Counted from the first letter of the stretch, positions 8,468-17,698 are shown. The stretch: 47,020 nucleotides of DNA from an uncultured bacterium (GCA_937958885.1 CALGMT010000050.1:1-47020), one strand, 5' to 3'. The notes: generated by a model from the letters alone, not told the origin. Numbers and translations are program-made.

Positions 8468-9624
8468 GCGCGGGTCTCCGCGTACACCGAGTGATAAAGC
8501 GCCACCACGCGGTCGAGTGTGAATCGTTCCATGAATCGCGCACGCGCGTGTTGTCCCAACGCCCCGCGGCGCTCAGGATCGCGCCACAGCGCGCGCAACG
8601 CCGCCGCCAGCGCATCCGCGTGGCGCTCGACCATGAGACCGGTTTTACCGTGTTCAACCACTTCGCGCACGCCGCCCACGTCCGTGGCGATCACAGGCAC
8701 TCCCACCGACATCGCCTCCACAATCGCCATCGGCAAGCCTTCCCATTGCGACATCAGACACAACACATCGAGCCTCGGCATCACGCGGGCTCGCGGATCG
8801 GGCACGTGTCCGAGATACTCCGCCCATCCGGCATTGCGCGCGGCCCATTCAGCGGCTTTTCCCGCATCCGGCCCCTGCCCTGCCAGCAAGACGCGCACGG
8901 GAATGCCCTCCGCCCGCACGCGCTCGGCCGCCTCGGCCACCAGATGCCAGCCCTTTTGAGGAATCATGCTGCCGACGTGGCCGATGGTCAACGCCCCTTC
9001 CGTCGGACGCGCGACCTCTGGTCCCCCCGCAAAAGGCGGGATGCCGTTCGGGATCACTGTGAACGACGACCGCGACAGGCCGAACAGTTTTTCGGCCAGG
9101 GCCGTGTTGAGGCTATCCACCGAAGTCAGCCGCGCGCCGTGTCGCGTCAAGCGCTGCGCCATCCATCGATGCAGGCGCAGGCGCACGGGCTTGGATTCGA
9201 AATGCTCGTTCACACCGTGGAACGTCGCAACAACGGACACACCGACATTGGCTATCTTGGGTAGCGGAAGAAACACGCCGGACATCCAGGCGTTGTGAAG
9301 GTGCACGACCACGCGCCGCGCGCCCGTCCGCGCCGCAAAATCCGCGATCCATGCGCGCCATGGAGGCGGACGAATGCGCTGCAGCAAAAATGCAGCCGTG
9401 CCGAACGTGCGCGGAAGCGGAGCTTCATAAAAGGCGAATTCGCCGTTTCTCACCTCTTCGCGGTAGGCGCTCGGCCATGTCGCGTCCACCACTACAGCGA
9501 TCCCGACACCGACATAGCGGCCCGAGGCGCACTGCGCGGCGGCCAGTTCGCGCATCACGCTCCAGGGCCCCGTCACGGGATGCAGCGCGGCATGCAGAAC
9601 GGCGATTTTCGAGTCGTCACCCAT
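8464..9624 (-). CDS. GT4 family glycosyltransferase (operon gene 2)
   Basis: A 386-residue GT4 enzyme. The N-terminal half opens with KIAVLHAALHPVTGPW and contains VVVHLHNAWMSG and VVATFHGVNEHF, as in GT4 enzymes that start from a surface-glycan acceptor. The linker TVIPNGIPPF leads to the donor domain with IGHVGSMIPQKGWHL, VLLAGQGPD, and E-x7-E in EGLPMAIVEAMSVGVPVIAT followed by DVGGVREVVEHG. ATG 9624 overlaps the previous gene by 8 bp. Its own TGA overlaps the ATG of the broken GT2 gene. Sugar specificity cannot be read from the sequence. Confidence 0.85.
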   Translation of the reverse strand: MGDDSKIAVLHAALHPVTGPWSVMRELAAAQCASGRYVGVGIAVVVDATWPSAYREEVRNGEFAFYEAPLPRTFGTAAFLLQRIRPPPWRAWIADFAARTGARRVVVHLHNAWMSGVFLPLPKIANVGVSVVATFHGVNEHFESKPVRLRLHRWMAQRLTRHGARLTSVDSLNTALAEKLFGLSRSSFTVIPNGIPPFAGGPEVARPTEGALTIGHVGSMIPQKGWHLVAEAAERVRAEGIPVRVLLAGQGPDAGKAAEWAARNAGWAEYLGHVPDPRARVMPRLDVLCLMSQWEGLPMAIVEAMSVGVPVIATDVGGVREVVEHGKTGLMVERHADALAAALRALWRDPERRGALGQHARARFMERFTLDRVVALYHSVYAETRA

Positions 9625-10849
9625 TGCGGCGCGCCTCCCGCGCGCGTTCGATGATTGCCAGCAGTCCATCCGCATAGGCCTCAATTCCAAATCGTGTCGC
9701 GGCCGCGATGCAGGCCGGTTGCATCGACGCGGCCAACGCCGGGTCAGCAACGAATCGACGCAGCGCATCGGCTAGGGCATCTGTGTCGCGCGCCGGCACA
9801 AGAAAGCCCGTCCGCCCATGTTCCACCACTGCGCCGCAGTTCGGCGTCGCGATCACCGGCACGCCGTGCGCCAGCGCCTCCACCTGCGTGATGGCAAACC
9901 CGTCCGAAAGCGTCGGCAGCACAAATACATCCGCCTCGCGATACAAGCGCTCGGCATCTGCGCGCGGCACAGGCCCGCGCCACTCGACATTCGCTGGCGC
10001 AGCGCGCAGGGCCTCGGCGCGGATACCGATCGGTCCAGCCACCACAAACCGGATCGGCTCATGCGTCAACTTGCAGGCCGCTTCCACCAAATAGTGAATG
10101 CCCTTTCTCAAAATGACGGAACCGAGCCACAACACGGTGATCGGTCGATCGGCGCGCGGCAATTTGGTCTCGGGCGGATGCGACGCCTCGTAGGCGAGCG
10201 GCAGGACATGCAGTTTCGCCGGATCCGCCCCTTGGCGCACCAGCGCGACGCGCGACCATTCGGAATTAACGACCACGGCATCCGCCGCGCGCCATTCCGC
10301 CTCTGCTCGTTCATAATAGCCGGGCGGAGGCGGCCCCATCGGATCGACATACGCGGGAAATCGCGCGGCTTCTTCGCGCACCAGGTCATATTCGAACCGG
10401 CCCGGATCGATCTGATCCACAATCGCGAGCGCGCCCGCCGCGCGCGCGGCGTCGATGGCTTCAAGCGCGGCGTAGGAATAGGCAAAGAGCGCATCGTGCG
10501 CAGGCAGGCGGAGAGCAGCCAGGCGGCGCGCAAATGCCGCATCGTCTGCGGCCATTTCCTCGAGCAGCCGACCCGCGCGCGCGGCGCGCGCCAGCTTCAA
10601 ACGGGAGCGAATCCCGAACGCGCGAAGCGCGATCACGCGATTGCGCGGCAGATCGGCAGCCGCCGCGCCCAGCGCCCGCGCGGCGGCAGGCGCGCACGCC
10701 GCCAGCGCGCGCGTCAACGCGTTCGACGCGGGGCCGTACCAATCCGTGACCAGGGCGGCCAGCGCGCCGCGCCGATGCAGCGCGCGAGCGGCGAGAAAAT
10801 GCTCGCGCGCCCCCTTGTGCGCCACCACGACCTGACAGATTCGCCTCAT
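9617..10849 (-). CDS. GT4 family glycosyltransferase (operon gene 1)
   Basis: A 410-residue GT-B enzyme and the first gene of the minus-strand polysaccharide operon. The N-terminal half (MRRICQVVVAHKGAREHFLA) is alanine/arginine-rich. The donor domain has TVLWLGSVILRKGIHYLVEA, then VLPTLSDGFAITQVEALAHG and VPVIATPNCGAVVEHGRTG. In the usual E-x7-E motif the first glutamate is replaced by aspartate (D-G-F-A-I-T-Q-V-E), a variation found in some GT4 groups. The start ATG at 10849 has no strong Shine-Dalgarno. The 103-bp gap to the divergent DprE1-like gene should hold the promoters for both directions, but no convincing boxes are visible. Confidence 0.82.
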   Translation of the reverse strand: MRRICQVVVAHKGAREHFLAARALHRRGALAALVTDWYGPASNALTRALAACAPAAARALGAAAADLPRNRVIALRAFGIRSRLKLARAARAGRLLEEMAADDAAFARRLAALRLPAHDALFAYSYAALEAIDAARAAGALAIVDQIDPGRFEYDLVREEAARFPAYVDPMGPPPPGYYERAEAEWRAADAVVVNSEWSRVALVRQGADPAKLHVLPLAYEASHPPETKLPRADRPITVLWLGSVILRKGIHYLVEAACKLTHEPIRFVVAGPIGIRAEALRAAPANVEWRGPVPRADAERLYREADVFVLPTLSDGFAITQVEALAHGVPVIATPNCGAVVEHGRTGFLVPARDTDALADALRRFVADPALAASMQPACIAAATRFGIEAYADGLLAIIERAREARRNG

Positions 10850-10952
10850 TCCGTGCGCTGCACGATAGTTAGCGCCGCCCCGTTGCAACAGTCGAAAGTG
10901 CGTCCAAGAGAAGCCTTGTCATTGCGGTGAGCCCCTTTCATACATACACAGT

Positions 10953-12308
10953 GTGGACGAGACGCCTACAGAAACCATCCATCGCGCGCAACGCGCAACG
11001 ATCGCCGGATGGGGTCGCATCGGACGGGCGGGACGTCTGCTCGAATCCGTCGATCTGAACCGAGATTCGCCGCACGCCGCGCTCTTTCGGGGACTCGGCC
11101 GCAGCTACGGCGATTCCGCCGTGCCCGCGCGTGAAACCGATCTGATCGTCGCTACGCCGCGGGCGGATCGCCTGCTGTTTTTCAACCGCGAAAACGGCGC
11201 GCTTCGCGCGGAGGCCGGACTCTCGCTGAAGACGCTGAACGAATTGTTTCTGCACCAGGGGTGGTTTGTGCCCGTCACGCCGGGTACGCAGTTTGTCACG
11301 CTGGGCGGAATGGTCGCATCGGATGTGCACGGCAAGAATCACCACGTCGCAGGCACATTCGGCCATTACGTGCGCGCCTTGATCATGCGAACCGCGGACG
11401 GGCGCATCGTCGAGTGCGGACCCGAGCGCGAGCCGGAGCTTTTTTGGGCCACCGTCGGCGGCATGGGACTGACAGGCCATATTCTTGAAGTCGAATTCAC
11501 GATGGAGCGCATCCCCTCGCCGTGGATTCGCTGCGAATCGAGGCGCATCGAGGATCTCCGCGCGTTTGTCGCGGCGCTGAAAGAGGCGGCGCGGGAATGG
11601 CCGTTCACCGTCGGCTGGATCGACTGCCTCAAGCAAGGCCCTCACATGGGACGCGGCATCCTCATTTGCGGCCGCTGGGCGCAACCGGACGAGGCGCCGC
11701 CTGCACCGCCGCGGCTTCGCCGCATGATCCGCATGCCGTTCGATTGCCCGGAGTTTCTTCTCTCACGTCCGTTGGTCAGGGCCTTCAATAGCTACCTATT
11801 TTACACCCACCCGCGTCCAATTAAGCGGCGGTTGATGGATCCAATCGCGTTCTTTTATCCGCTGGACGCCATCGCCGAATGGAATCGCATGTACGGCCGG
11901 CGGGGATTCACTCAATACCAATGCGTGCTGCCGGACCCCGGCGACGCTTCGATCATCGCGCCGTTTTTTGAGCGGCTGACAAGGCGCGGCGTCGGCTCGT
12001 TTTTGAGTGTGATCAAGGATTGCGGCGCGGAGGGCCGCGGATTGCTGTCGTTTCCCAAACCCGGTATCTCGATCGCGCTCGATATTCCCGTTCGCGACAA
12101 CACGTCGGCGCTGGTTGCGGAATTAAATCGCCATGTGATCGAACACGGCGGACGCATCTATCTGACGAAAGACCAGTTCACCGCGGCGGCCGATTTCCGC
12201 GCAATGGAGCCCAGACTCGACCGCTGGCTGGCGGTTCGCCGCAAATGGGACCCGGAAGGCCGCATCCGCAGCGCGCAGTCGGTTCGTCTTTTTGGAGATC
12301 ATCCATGA
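10953..12308 (+). CDS. dprE1: DprE1-like FAD-dependent oxidoreductase
   Basis: A 451-residue FAD-binding (PCMH/ALO-type) oxidase. FAD motifs are LFRGLGRSYGDSA near residues 44-56 and TLGGMVASDVHGKNHH near 116-131, with the ATVGGMGLTG block after them. All three are close to decaprenylphosphoryl-beta-D-ribose 2'-oxidase (DprE1). In mycobacteria DprE1 oxidises the 2'-OH of the polyprenyl-phospho-ribose sugar to a keto intermediate, which DprE2 reduces to the arabinose epimer. The reductase-like partner follows here with an ATGA overlap. The start is GTG 10953; no ribosome binding site is visible and no better start is seen. The family includes other sugar oxidases, so substrate is inferred from the pair. 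The position divergent from a glycosyltransferase operon fits precursor supply. Confidence 0.8.
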   Translation: MDETPTETIHRAQRATIAGWGRIGRAGRLLESVDLNRDSPHAALFRGLGRSYGDSAVPARETDLIVATPRADRLLFFNRENGALRAEAGLSLKTLNELFLHQGWFVPVTPGTQFVTLGGMVASDVHGKNHHVAGTFGHYVRALIMRTADGRIVECGPEREPELFWATVGGMGLTGHILEVEFTMERIPSPWIRCESRRIEDLRAFVAALKEAAREWPFTVGWIDCLKQGPHMGRGILICGRWAQPDEAPPAPPRLRRMIRMPFDCPEFLLSRPLVRAFNSYLFYTHPRPIKRRLMDPIAFFYPLDAIAEWNRMYGRRGFTQYQCVLPDPGDASIIAPFFERLTRRGVGSFLSVIKDCGAEGRGLLSFPKPGISIALDIPVRDNTSALVAELNRHVIEHGGRIYLTKDQFTAAADFRAMEPRLDRWLAVRRKWDPEGRIRSAQSVRLFGDHP

Positions 12309-13042
12309 ATGCACTCGTGCTCGGCGCTACTCAAGGGATCGGCCAGGCCCTCGCTCGCCAACTGGGCGCGCGCGGCGACACGCTCTTTCTGCTAGGTCGC
12401 GATGCATCCGCATTAGAGCGAAGCGCGCGTGATATCGAAGCGCGATGCGGGCGCGCGCCGGCCGGTTATGCCATCTGCGATTTGTCCGCGCCCGAGGGGT
12501 TCGCGACTGCGCTCGACGCAGCGTGGCGCGCGCTGGGGCGCGTCGATGTTGTCATTGTGACGGCTGGGCAATTCGGCACACAGGAGGAACTGGAGAACGA
12601 CCGCGCGCGGCTCGCGACAATGCTGCAGGTCAATTTTTCGAACACGATCCTGTTTTGCGAAGACGCGCGAGAGCGGCTCCTGGCAGCGGGAGGAGGGACC
12701 TTGTGCGTGTTGAGTTCCGTCGCGGGCGATCGGGGCCGGAAGCCGGTCGTGCTCTACGGATCTACCAAGGCGGGCCTTTCCTACTATCTCGAAGCGCTGG
12801 ATCACGCCTATCGATCGCGCGGACTCGTCACCATTTGCGTCAAACCGGGATTCGTAAAAACGGGGATGACCGCCGCTCTCAAGCCGCCGCCGTTCGCGGG
12901 CGAACCGGAGTCCGTCGCGCGCGATATCATCCGCGCGATCGATCGCGGCACGCCGCTGCTCTATACGCCGCGCGCGTGGGCGCTGGTGATGCGGATCATC
13001 CGCCTGCTCCCCCGCGCGGTCATGCGGCGAATCGGTTTTTAG
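12305..13042 (+). CDS. dprE2: DprE2-like short-chain dehydrogenase
   Basis: A 245-residue classical SDR. It has the nucleotide-binding GATQGIG at residues 7-13, the catalytic serine in LSSVAGDRG, and Y-x3-K in LYGSTKAGLSYYLEAL. The C-terminus (KPGFVKTGMT, then TPRAWALVMRIIRLLPRAV) closely resembles the pattern of DprE2, which ends in a membrane-associating segment with the same IxRxxPR layout. The expected role is NAD(P)H-dependent reduction of the 2'-keto sugar made by the upstream oxidase, completing epimerisation. ATG 12305 overlaps the oxidase TGA (ATGA). It stops 10 bp from the convergent comEC stop. A generic SDR acting on another keto sugar is the main alternative. Confidence 0.78.
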   Translation: MNALVLGATQGIGQALARQLGARGDTLFLLGRDASALERSARDIEARCGRAPAGYAICDLSAPEGFATALDAAWRALGRVDVVIVTAGQFGTQEELENDRARLATMLQVNFSNTILFCEDARERLLAAGGGTLCVLSSVAGDRGRKPVVLYGSTKAGLSYYLEALDHAYRSRGLVTICVKPGFVKTGMTAALKPPPFAGEPESVARDIIRAIDRGTPLLYTPRAWALVMRIIRLLPRAVMRRIGF

Positions 13043-13052
13043 TCGCGGCGCG

Positions 13053-16000
13053 TCACAACCCGACCGCGAGGTCGGAGACGGCGTCTTCTTCGCCGCCGGC
13101 GGCGCGATTGAGTTCGGCCTGCGTGACGAGCGAATAGCCGCGCCCGTCGGACGCGAACATCAGCGCGAGATCGCGGTCGGTCGAAAGAAACGCGGACTCG
13201 CCGAGCCGATCGATGACGTACTGGCGCGCGAGCTCATGCGCGATCAACGCATCGCGGGAAAGCGCGCCGACGACCGGGCGCGGGGTCCCCCACTCCGCGA
13301 CGACGCGCTCGGGCCGCACCTTCTCCAACAACGCGCCCAATTCGTTGCCCAGCGCACCGCGCAAGACGGGTTTGAAGTCGCCGTACGCCCGGCCCAGCGC
13401 GGCGCCGCGATGCGGCAGGAACATCACCTGGCTGCTCAAGGTCGAAGCCGGATAGCGGGCAGCGAGCCGCGCGACCGCGTCGTACTGCAAGTCGCCGGTC
13501 AACAGCGCGGCGAAATTGCCATAGACAATTCGCAAGACGAGCGAGCCGTTGTCAAAATCGCGCGCGTCTTCGGATCCCGGCACGGGACCGAGGACCTCAA
13601 TGCGGAACGCGCCGCCCGGTCCCTGCTCTTCAAAAAGCGCCTGCCCCGCGTGCAGCGTCTGCGCACGGACATGCCAGCCGGCCCACGTATTCACGGCAGT
13701 CGGTCCGCGCCGCGCGAGTTCCGCGGCGAGTGCGCCGCGGCGCGGCCATTGGGCATTGCCGACCAATTCCTGATAGGCCGTGAGTAGCAGATCGGGATCG
13801 ATGCGATCATCGCGATTGTCGAAGCGGGCGGCAAACTCCGGAAGCGTCTCATCCGCGCGCAGGCCGACCAGCGCGGGCGGAAAAAATAGCCGATCCACCC
13901 ACGTGTGCGCGAGGACGTAGGAAATGCCGGCGGCGCGCTCCGGGCGCGGGGAGGTCGCGATGACCGCGTCCAGGTGGCGAATCTTGCGATGGGCCAGGTA
14001 TGAAAGGACGCTTCGCTCCGCTTCGTTGCGGCGCCCGCGCTCGCGCTCGACGAACCCGGCGTCGATCAATATGCGCTTCCCGCCCGGCGATTCCACGAAC
14101 ACCGAGCTGCCGTAGCCGACGGACAACACGGTCATGCGCAGTTCGCGCGGGCGCTCCGGCGTCAGGTCTGCCCACATCGCGCCGATAAGGAGCGCCGCTC
14201 CCGCCAGCGCCGCCGCGCGCGGGGCCCATGGCGATTGAAGACCGGCCTTCTCACACCACCGAACCACGGCCTCCCGCAGCGGCTGCCGCCAGATGAACCA
14301 CGCGCACCCCGCGTAGTAGGCGGCGAGGAACAGCAGGCCGGGTTTGCGAACAAATGGGTACGGAAACGCGTCCGCGCTCGCGTGGGCCAGCCACAGGAAG
14401 ATCGAGGAAAAGACCCAGTTCGCCGCGCCCAGCAGCAGCGCGAGGTAGATGCCGATGCCTGGAATCAGACCGAGCAAACCGCCGATCGCGCCGAGCTGCA
14501 CCACGATGCCGATCAGCGGGATTGCGAGCAGATTCGCGTACGCCCCGGCGAACGGCCAGCGCGCGAAGTAGGCGGCGGAAAGCGGGATCATCATGCCGAC
14601 CTGAATCGCGCACTGCGCGGCGAGAAAAGCCCCCGCGCTTTCGGGAATCGTCGTGTAGTTGAAGGTCTCCGGCACGCCGCGGCCTTTGCGCTGCCACGCG
14701 CCGGCCGCGAGAAACAGGACGATCGAGATCGCGAGAAACGGCAGCAGGAATTGCGGCGTCACCGCGAGCGCCCAGTGATTCACAGCAATCAGGGTCAGCC
14801 CGATGCCGAGCAGCAGAAACAGCGCGAACTGATTGCCCCGCAGCCGTTGCAAAACATCGAGAAACGGCGTCGTCAGCAGGCCGAGCGACAAGATCGCGCC
14901 GAATGAGAGCGTGAAGGACGGGTCCACGACGACCAGCGGATTGTGCAGCAGGATCAGGAATGCGGCCACCGGCACGCCGATCAGCACGGACGACCGCAGG
15001 CTCTGGTCGAGATAGGCCCAGGTCAGCATGAAAAGGCTGTTCATAATCACCGCGCGCAGCGTCGAGGGCCGCGCGCCGGTGATGATTGCGAAGATGACCA
15101 GGATCAGGATGATCAGCGGCACGTAGGCCTGCCGCGGCAGGCGGAGCAACGAGAAGATGCCGACGAACATCACGGACAGAATCGTGACGTGGAGCCCCGA
15201 CACGGCGAGCACATGGTTGACGCCCGCTTCCTTAAACTCGTCCGCGATCAAGTCTTCGCAATACCGGCCGATGATCGTCGGCTCATCGGGCCCCCGCCAC
15301 ACATGGTGATGCTTCTCGCTGAACATGCACTCGACGCCGTGCAAGCCGTAGCGCAGCCCGAGCGTGACGCCGCCGACAAACGCGGACTGCGGATAGAGCA
15401 ACGTCTGCTTGATGACGCGCAGCACGTCATCGCGAAGGCGGAGCGAAAACTCCACGAGCGGATGGCCCTCGCGCAGCGGAGCGTCCGCCGGTGTGATCGC
15501 GTGAATCGGCGGCGGGCCGCTGCGCGGGGTGAACAGCGAGACGAGTCCGTAGATGTTGTGGTTCTGCTGGAAGCGCCGCGCGTTGAAGCCGCCGGGATTC
15601 GCCGCCGCGCGGGCCACGGTCAGTTCGCCGGAAAGTTCAACGTCATACCCGTACGCATCCGTCACCGCGAAGCGTTCGTAGCCCGGCAGATCGGGCCGGA
15701 TCGTGACCTGGATGTCGCCGCCCTCCACGCGGTAGAACGGCCCGCCCGCGGGATACTGGATGAATTCGGGGGTGACGGGCAATACCGTGCGAAAATCATA
15801 CACAAGCGGGTCCGCGGTGATGCGCCCGAGAATCGTGACCGGCGATTGCGCGCGGCCCGGCCGGACGAAGGCGCTGATGTGGTTGGAAATGCGGTAGAGC
15901 GCGACCGCGCCGCGCGCGGGGCCGCGCACGAGTTGCACGCCGGTGATGCGGGTCAGCGGCTGTTCTACAACGTAGTCCGTGCCGATCGGATCGGCAGCCC

Positions 16001-16532
16001 GGACGACCACGACGTCGGACGTGATGCTTTTGGGCGCAATCTGAAACTGCCAGCGCCCGCGCCGGTCGATCATCGCGCGGCCGTTCTCATCGCGCACCGC
16101 GATACGCGCATCCAGTTCGCCGAGCAGCCGAATATGCAGGTCCTCGCTCAGCGCCTCGGTCTTGCGGATGCGGAGGCGGCATGTGTCGGGCAGGTTACCG
16201 CGGGGCGCATAGCGGGCGCCTTCGGAGGAGAGCACGATTTCGGCGATGCGCGTGTCCGGCACCGTGTTCGCGGCGATATAACGGGTATAGCCGAGCGACA
16301 ACGCGCCGAGCATCGCCAGACACGCGAACCAGCGCGCGCCCGAGGGCGCGGGCGCGCCACCGCGCGCGCGATGGTGGACAAAAAGCAGGACGCCGCCTGC
16401 GGCCGCGAGCGCGAGAGCGGTGAACACCCGCAGCGCCGGCAGCGCGGCGGGATCGGCGGGCCAGGCCATCGCGGCAACGAGACCGACGATAAAGCAATAA
16501 CAGAACAAAATAATTCTACTTTGCGTCAGCAT
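13053..16532 (-). CDS. comEC: ComEC/Rec2 family DNA-uptake channel, unusually long
   Basis: A 1159-residue polytopic protein; usual ComEC is about 750-850. Residues 1-90 hold about three membrane segments. A long extracytoplasmic region (about 90-370) contains the DUF4131/OB-fold part, with VTILGRITADP and NPGGFNARRF. The competence domain follows, marked by NHVLAVSGLHVTIL (about 439-452) and GARPSTLRAVIM. The C-terminal metallo-beta-lactamase-like domain starts near 797 (MTVLSVGYGSSVFV, ILIDAG). Its HxHxDH motif is replaced by TSPRPERAAG at about 860-869, so hydrolase activity looks lost, although LLTGDLQ remains. In known systems ComEC carries single-stranded DNA across the inner membrane. 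It is the last gene of the TRAM-NERD operon and overlaps the preceding small gene by 17 bp. Confidence 0.92.
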   Translation of the reverse strand: MLTQSRIILFCYCFIVGLVAAMAWPADPAALPALRVFTALALAAAGGVLLFVHHRARGGAPAPSGARWFACLAMLGALSLGYTRYIAANTVPDTRIAEIVLSSEGARYAPRGNLPDTCRLRIRKTEALSEDLHIRLLGELDARIAVRDENGRAMIDRRGRWQFQIAPKSITSDVVVVRAADPIGTDYVVEQPLTRITGVQLVRGPARGAVALYRISNHISAFVRPGRAQSPVTILGRITADPLVYDFRTVLPVTPEFIQYPAGGPFYRVEGGDIQVTIRPDLPGYERFAVTDAYGYDVELSGELTVARAAANPGGFNARRFQQNHNIYGLVSLFTPRSGPPPIHAITPADAPLREGHPLVEFSLRLRDDVLRVIKQTLLYPQSAFVGGVTLGLRYGLHGVECMFSEKHHHVWRGPDEPTIIGRYCEDLIADEFKEAGVNHVLAVSGLHVTILSVMFVGIFSLLRLPRQAYVPLIILILVIFAIITGARPSTLRAVIMNSLFMLTWAYLDQSLRSSVLIGVPVAAFLILLHNPLVVVDPSFTLSFGAILSLGLLTTPFLDVLQRLRGNQFALFLLLGIGLTLIAVNHWALAVTPQFLLPFLAISIVLFLAAGAWQRKGRGVPETFNYTTIPESAGAFLAAQCAIQVGMMIPLSAAYFARWPFAGAYANLLAIPLIGIVVQLGAIGGLLGLIPGIGIYLALLLGAANWVFSSIFLWLAHASADAFPYPFVRKPGLLFLAAYYAGCAWFIWRQPLREAVVRWCEKAGLQSPWAPRAAALAGAALLIGAMWADLTPERPRELRMTVLSVGYGSSVFVESPGGKRILIDAGFVERERGRRNEAERSVLSYLAHRKIRHLDAVIATSPRPERAAGISYVLAHTWVDRLFFPPALVGLRADETLPEFAARFDNRDDRIDPDLLLTAYQELVGNAQWPRRGALAAELARRGPTAVNTWAGWHVRAQTLHAGQALFEEQGPGGAFRIEVLGPVPGSEDARDFDNGSLVLRIVYGNFAALLTGDLQYDAVARLAARYPASTLSSQVMFLPHRGAALGRAYGDFKPVLRGALGNELGALLEKVRPERVVAEWGTPRPVVGALSRDALIAHELARQYVIDRLGESAFLSTDRDLALMFASDGRGYSLVTQAELNRAAGGEEDAVSDLAVGL

Positions 16533-16725
16533 CGCGCGCTCCAGCGGGTAGACCGACCATCGGGTAGTACAACCGGTTCGCCGCCCACACCGGCGATTCG
16601 TCCGGCGCCCCGCGCCAGGCGGCGCGCACCGCGCCGCGGTAGTCCGGGTGAAACGCCAGCACCAGTCCGCCGAACACCAGCGCGGCGAGCAGGGCCTTAA
16701 TCAGGGCTTGTGCGCCTCGTTCCAT
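16516..16725 (-). CDS. small single-pass membrane protein
   Basis: A 69-residue protein with one strong membrane segment (ALIKALLAALVFGGLVLAF, about residues 7-25) followed by a short polar tail containing WRGAPDESPVWAANRLYY. It overlaps the gene before it by 25 bp and the comEC start by 17 bp, as expected for translationally coupled genes. Codon use matches the neighbours. No family is recognised. Because it is short, the call rests on its position in a compact operon and on the clean membrane segment. It could be an accessory subunit of the ComEC assembly. Confidence 0.5.
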   Translation of the reverse strand: MERGAQALIKALLAALVFGGLVLAFHPDYRGAVRAAWRGAPDESPVWAANRLYYPMVGLPAGARDADAK

Positions 16726-16928
16726 GCGTTCTCCTTCGCTTCAATCGCCGCCTCGCGCTCGCGAGCGCGCGCGGACCACAGACACGCGAATACAAAAAGA
16801 AAAACCACGCAAGGCAACAAGTAGAGCACGCCCTCGCGCGTCTCCATGATCCGTTCGCGGCACGTCGCCAGCCAGGCGAGATAGCCGATAAAACCGAGCG
16901 TGTTCAGCGCCCACACCAGCAGGGTCAT
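16701..16928 (-). CDS. small two-pass membrane protein
   Basis: A 75-residue protein with two membrane segments, LLVWALNTLGFIGYLAWLA (about 3-21) and VLYLLPCVVFLFVFACLW (about 34-51), and a charged C-terminal helix (AREREAAIEAKENAW). ATG 16928 places the first membrane segment at the N-terminus. A GTG at 16946 that overlaps the stop of the NERD gene (GTGA) would add six residues and is an equally credible start given the coupling seen elsewhere. No family is recognised. It lies between the NERD gene and a second small membrane gene upstream of comEC. Confidence 0.6.
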   Translation of the reverse strand: MTLLVWALNTLGFIGYLAWLATCRERIMETREGVLYLLPCVVFLFVFACLWSARAREREAAIEAKENAWNEAHKP

Positions 16929-16942
16929 CCGCGCGTGCGGCG

Positions 16943-17698
16943 TCACACGCACCTCTGCAACCGATGCAGCGCCTTGTCCACGACCTCCGCGGGAATCGGC
17001 GGCTCCCGTTTTGCCTGCAGGATATAGTCCACCGCCTCGCGCGGCCACATCAAGAGCGCGGATTCGTTTTTGATCTCCAACGTGGTGTTGCGTCCGGTGA
17101 AGATCAGGATCGGCACGATCGGGATGGGCGGCACGCCGCCGGTGCTCAGGAATTTCTCCAGCACCGCCACATGCCGGCGGTTCTGCAGAATCGGGTTCGC
17201 GAGCGGACGCGGGGGCAGGTCCGGCGCCTTGTATTGCAGCCATTTCCGGTCGTGCTCCGAACCGACGAGGCGGCCGCGCCAGTTTTTCGTTTCCAACACA
17301 AAAATCCCCTTCGCGCAGACCACCAAATGGTCGATCTGGGCGGTGGTGAATCCGCTGCGAATCAACAGGTCGTGATAGAGATAGTAGTCGTTGTCGAGAT
17401 TCTCGTTGAGCAGCTTGGCGACCTCGTTTTCGCCGCGCAGTCCGGCGGTCATGTACTGCTCGTCGCGCGCGTTTTGGCGCGTTTTGACCGCGTGCGACAC
17501 CGCGAGAAAGGCCAGCGCGCCGCCGCCCCACAGGAGCCCCGCCCCTTTCCCGCTCAGCACGCGGACCGCGCCCGCGATGAGGAGCACCGCCGCCAGCCCG
17601 ACTTCAACCCACAACATGGTCCGCAGCACCCGGGTCTCGCGGCCCAGCCGGGCGCGTTGCCGGGTCAGCGAGGTTTCATTGGACAGGATGCGCGCCAT
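16943..17698 (-). CDS. membrane-anchored NERD-domain protein
   Basis: A 251-residue protein with two N-terminal membrane segments (about 28-47 and 53-70) and a NERD (nuclease-related) domain from about 83 to 205. Domain signatures are GLRGENEVAKLL (GE at 89-90), the QIDHLVVCAKGIFVLETKNW core (QIDH 121-124, E136-x-K138) and GRLVG. The D123 and E136xK138 pattern is the PD-(D/E)xK-type catalytic layout seen in this domain. Family members are predicted nucleases or DNA-processing proteins, few of them tested. The start ATG at 17698 lies directly after the TRAM gene's stop at 17699. Being next to comEC suggests action on imported DNA, but that is inference. Confidence 0.85.
   Translation of the reverse strand: MARILSNETSLTRQRARLGRETRVLRTMLWVEVGLAAVLLIAGAVRVLSGKGAGLLWGGGALAFLAVSHAVKTRQNARDEQYMTAGLRGENEVAKLLNENLDNDYYLYHDLLIRSGFTTAQIDHLVVCAKGIFVLETKNWRGRLVGSEHDRKWLQYKAPDLPPRPLANPILQNRRHVAVLEKFLSTGGVPPIPIVPILIFTGRNTTLEIKNESALLMWPREAVDYILQAKREPPIPAEVVDKALHRLQRCV

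Noticed and set aside
14943-16700. Plus-strand frame of about 585 codons opposite comEC
   Set aside because: Same reason; low-complexity composition and complete overlap with a conserved gene.
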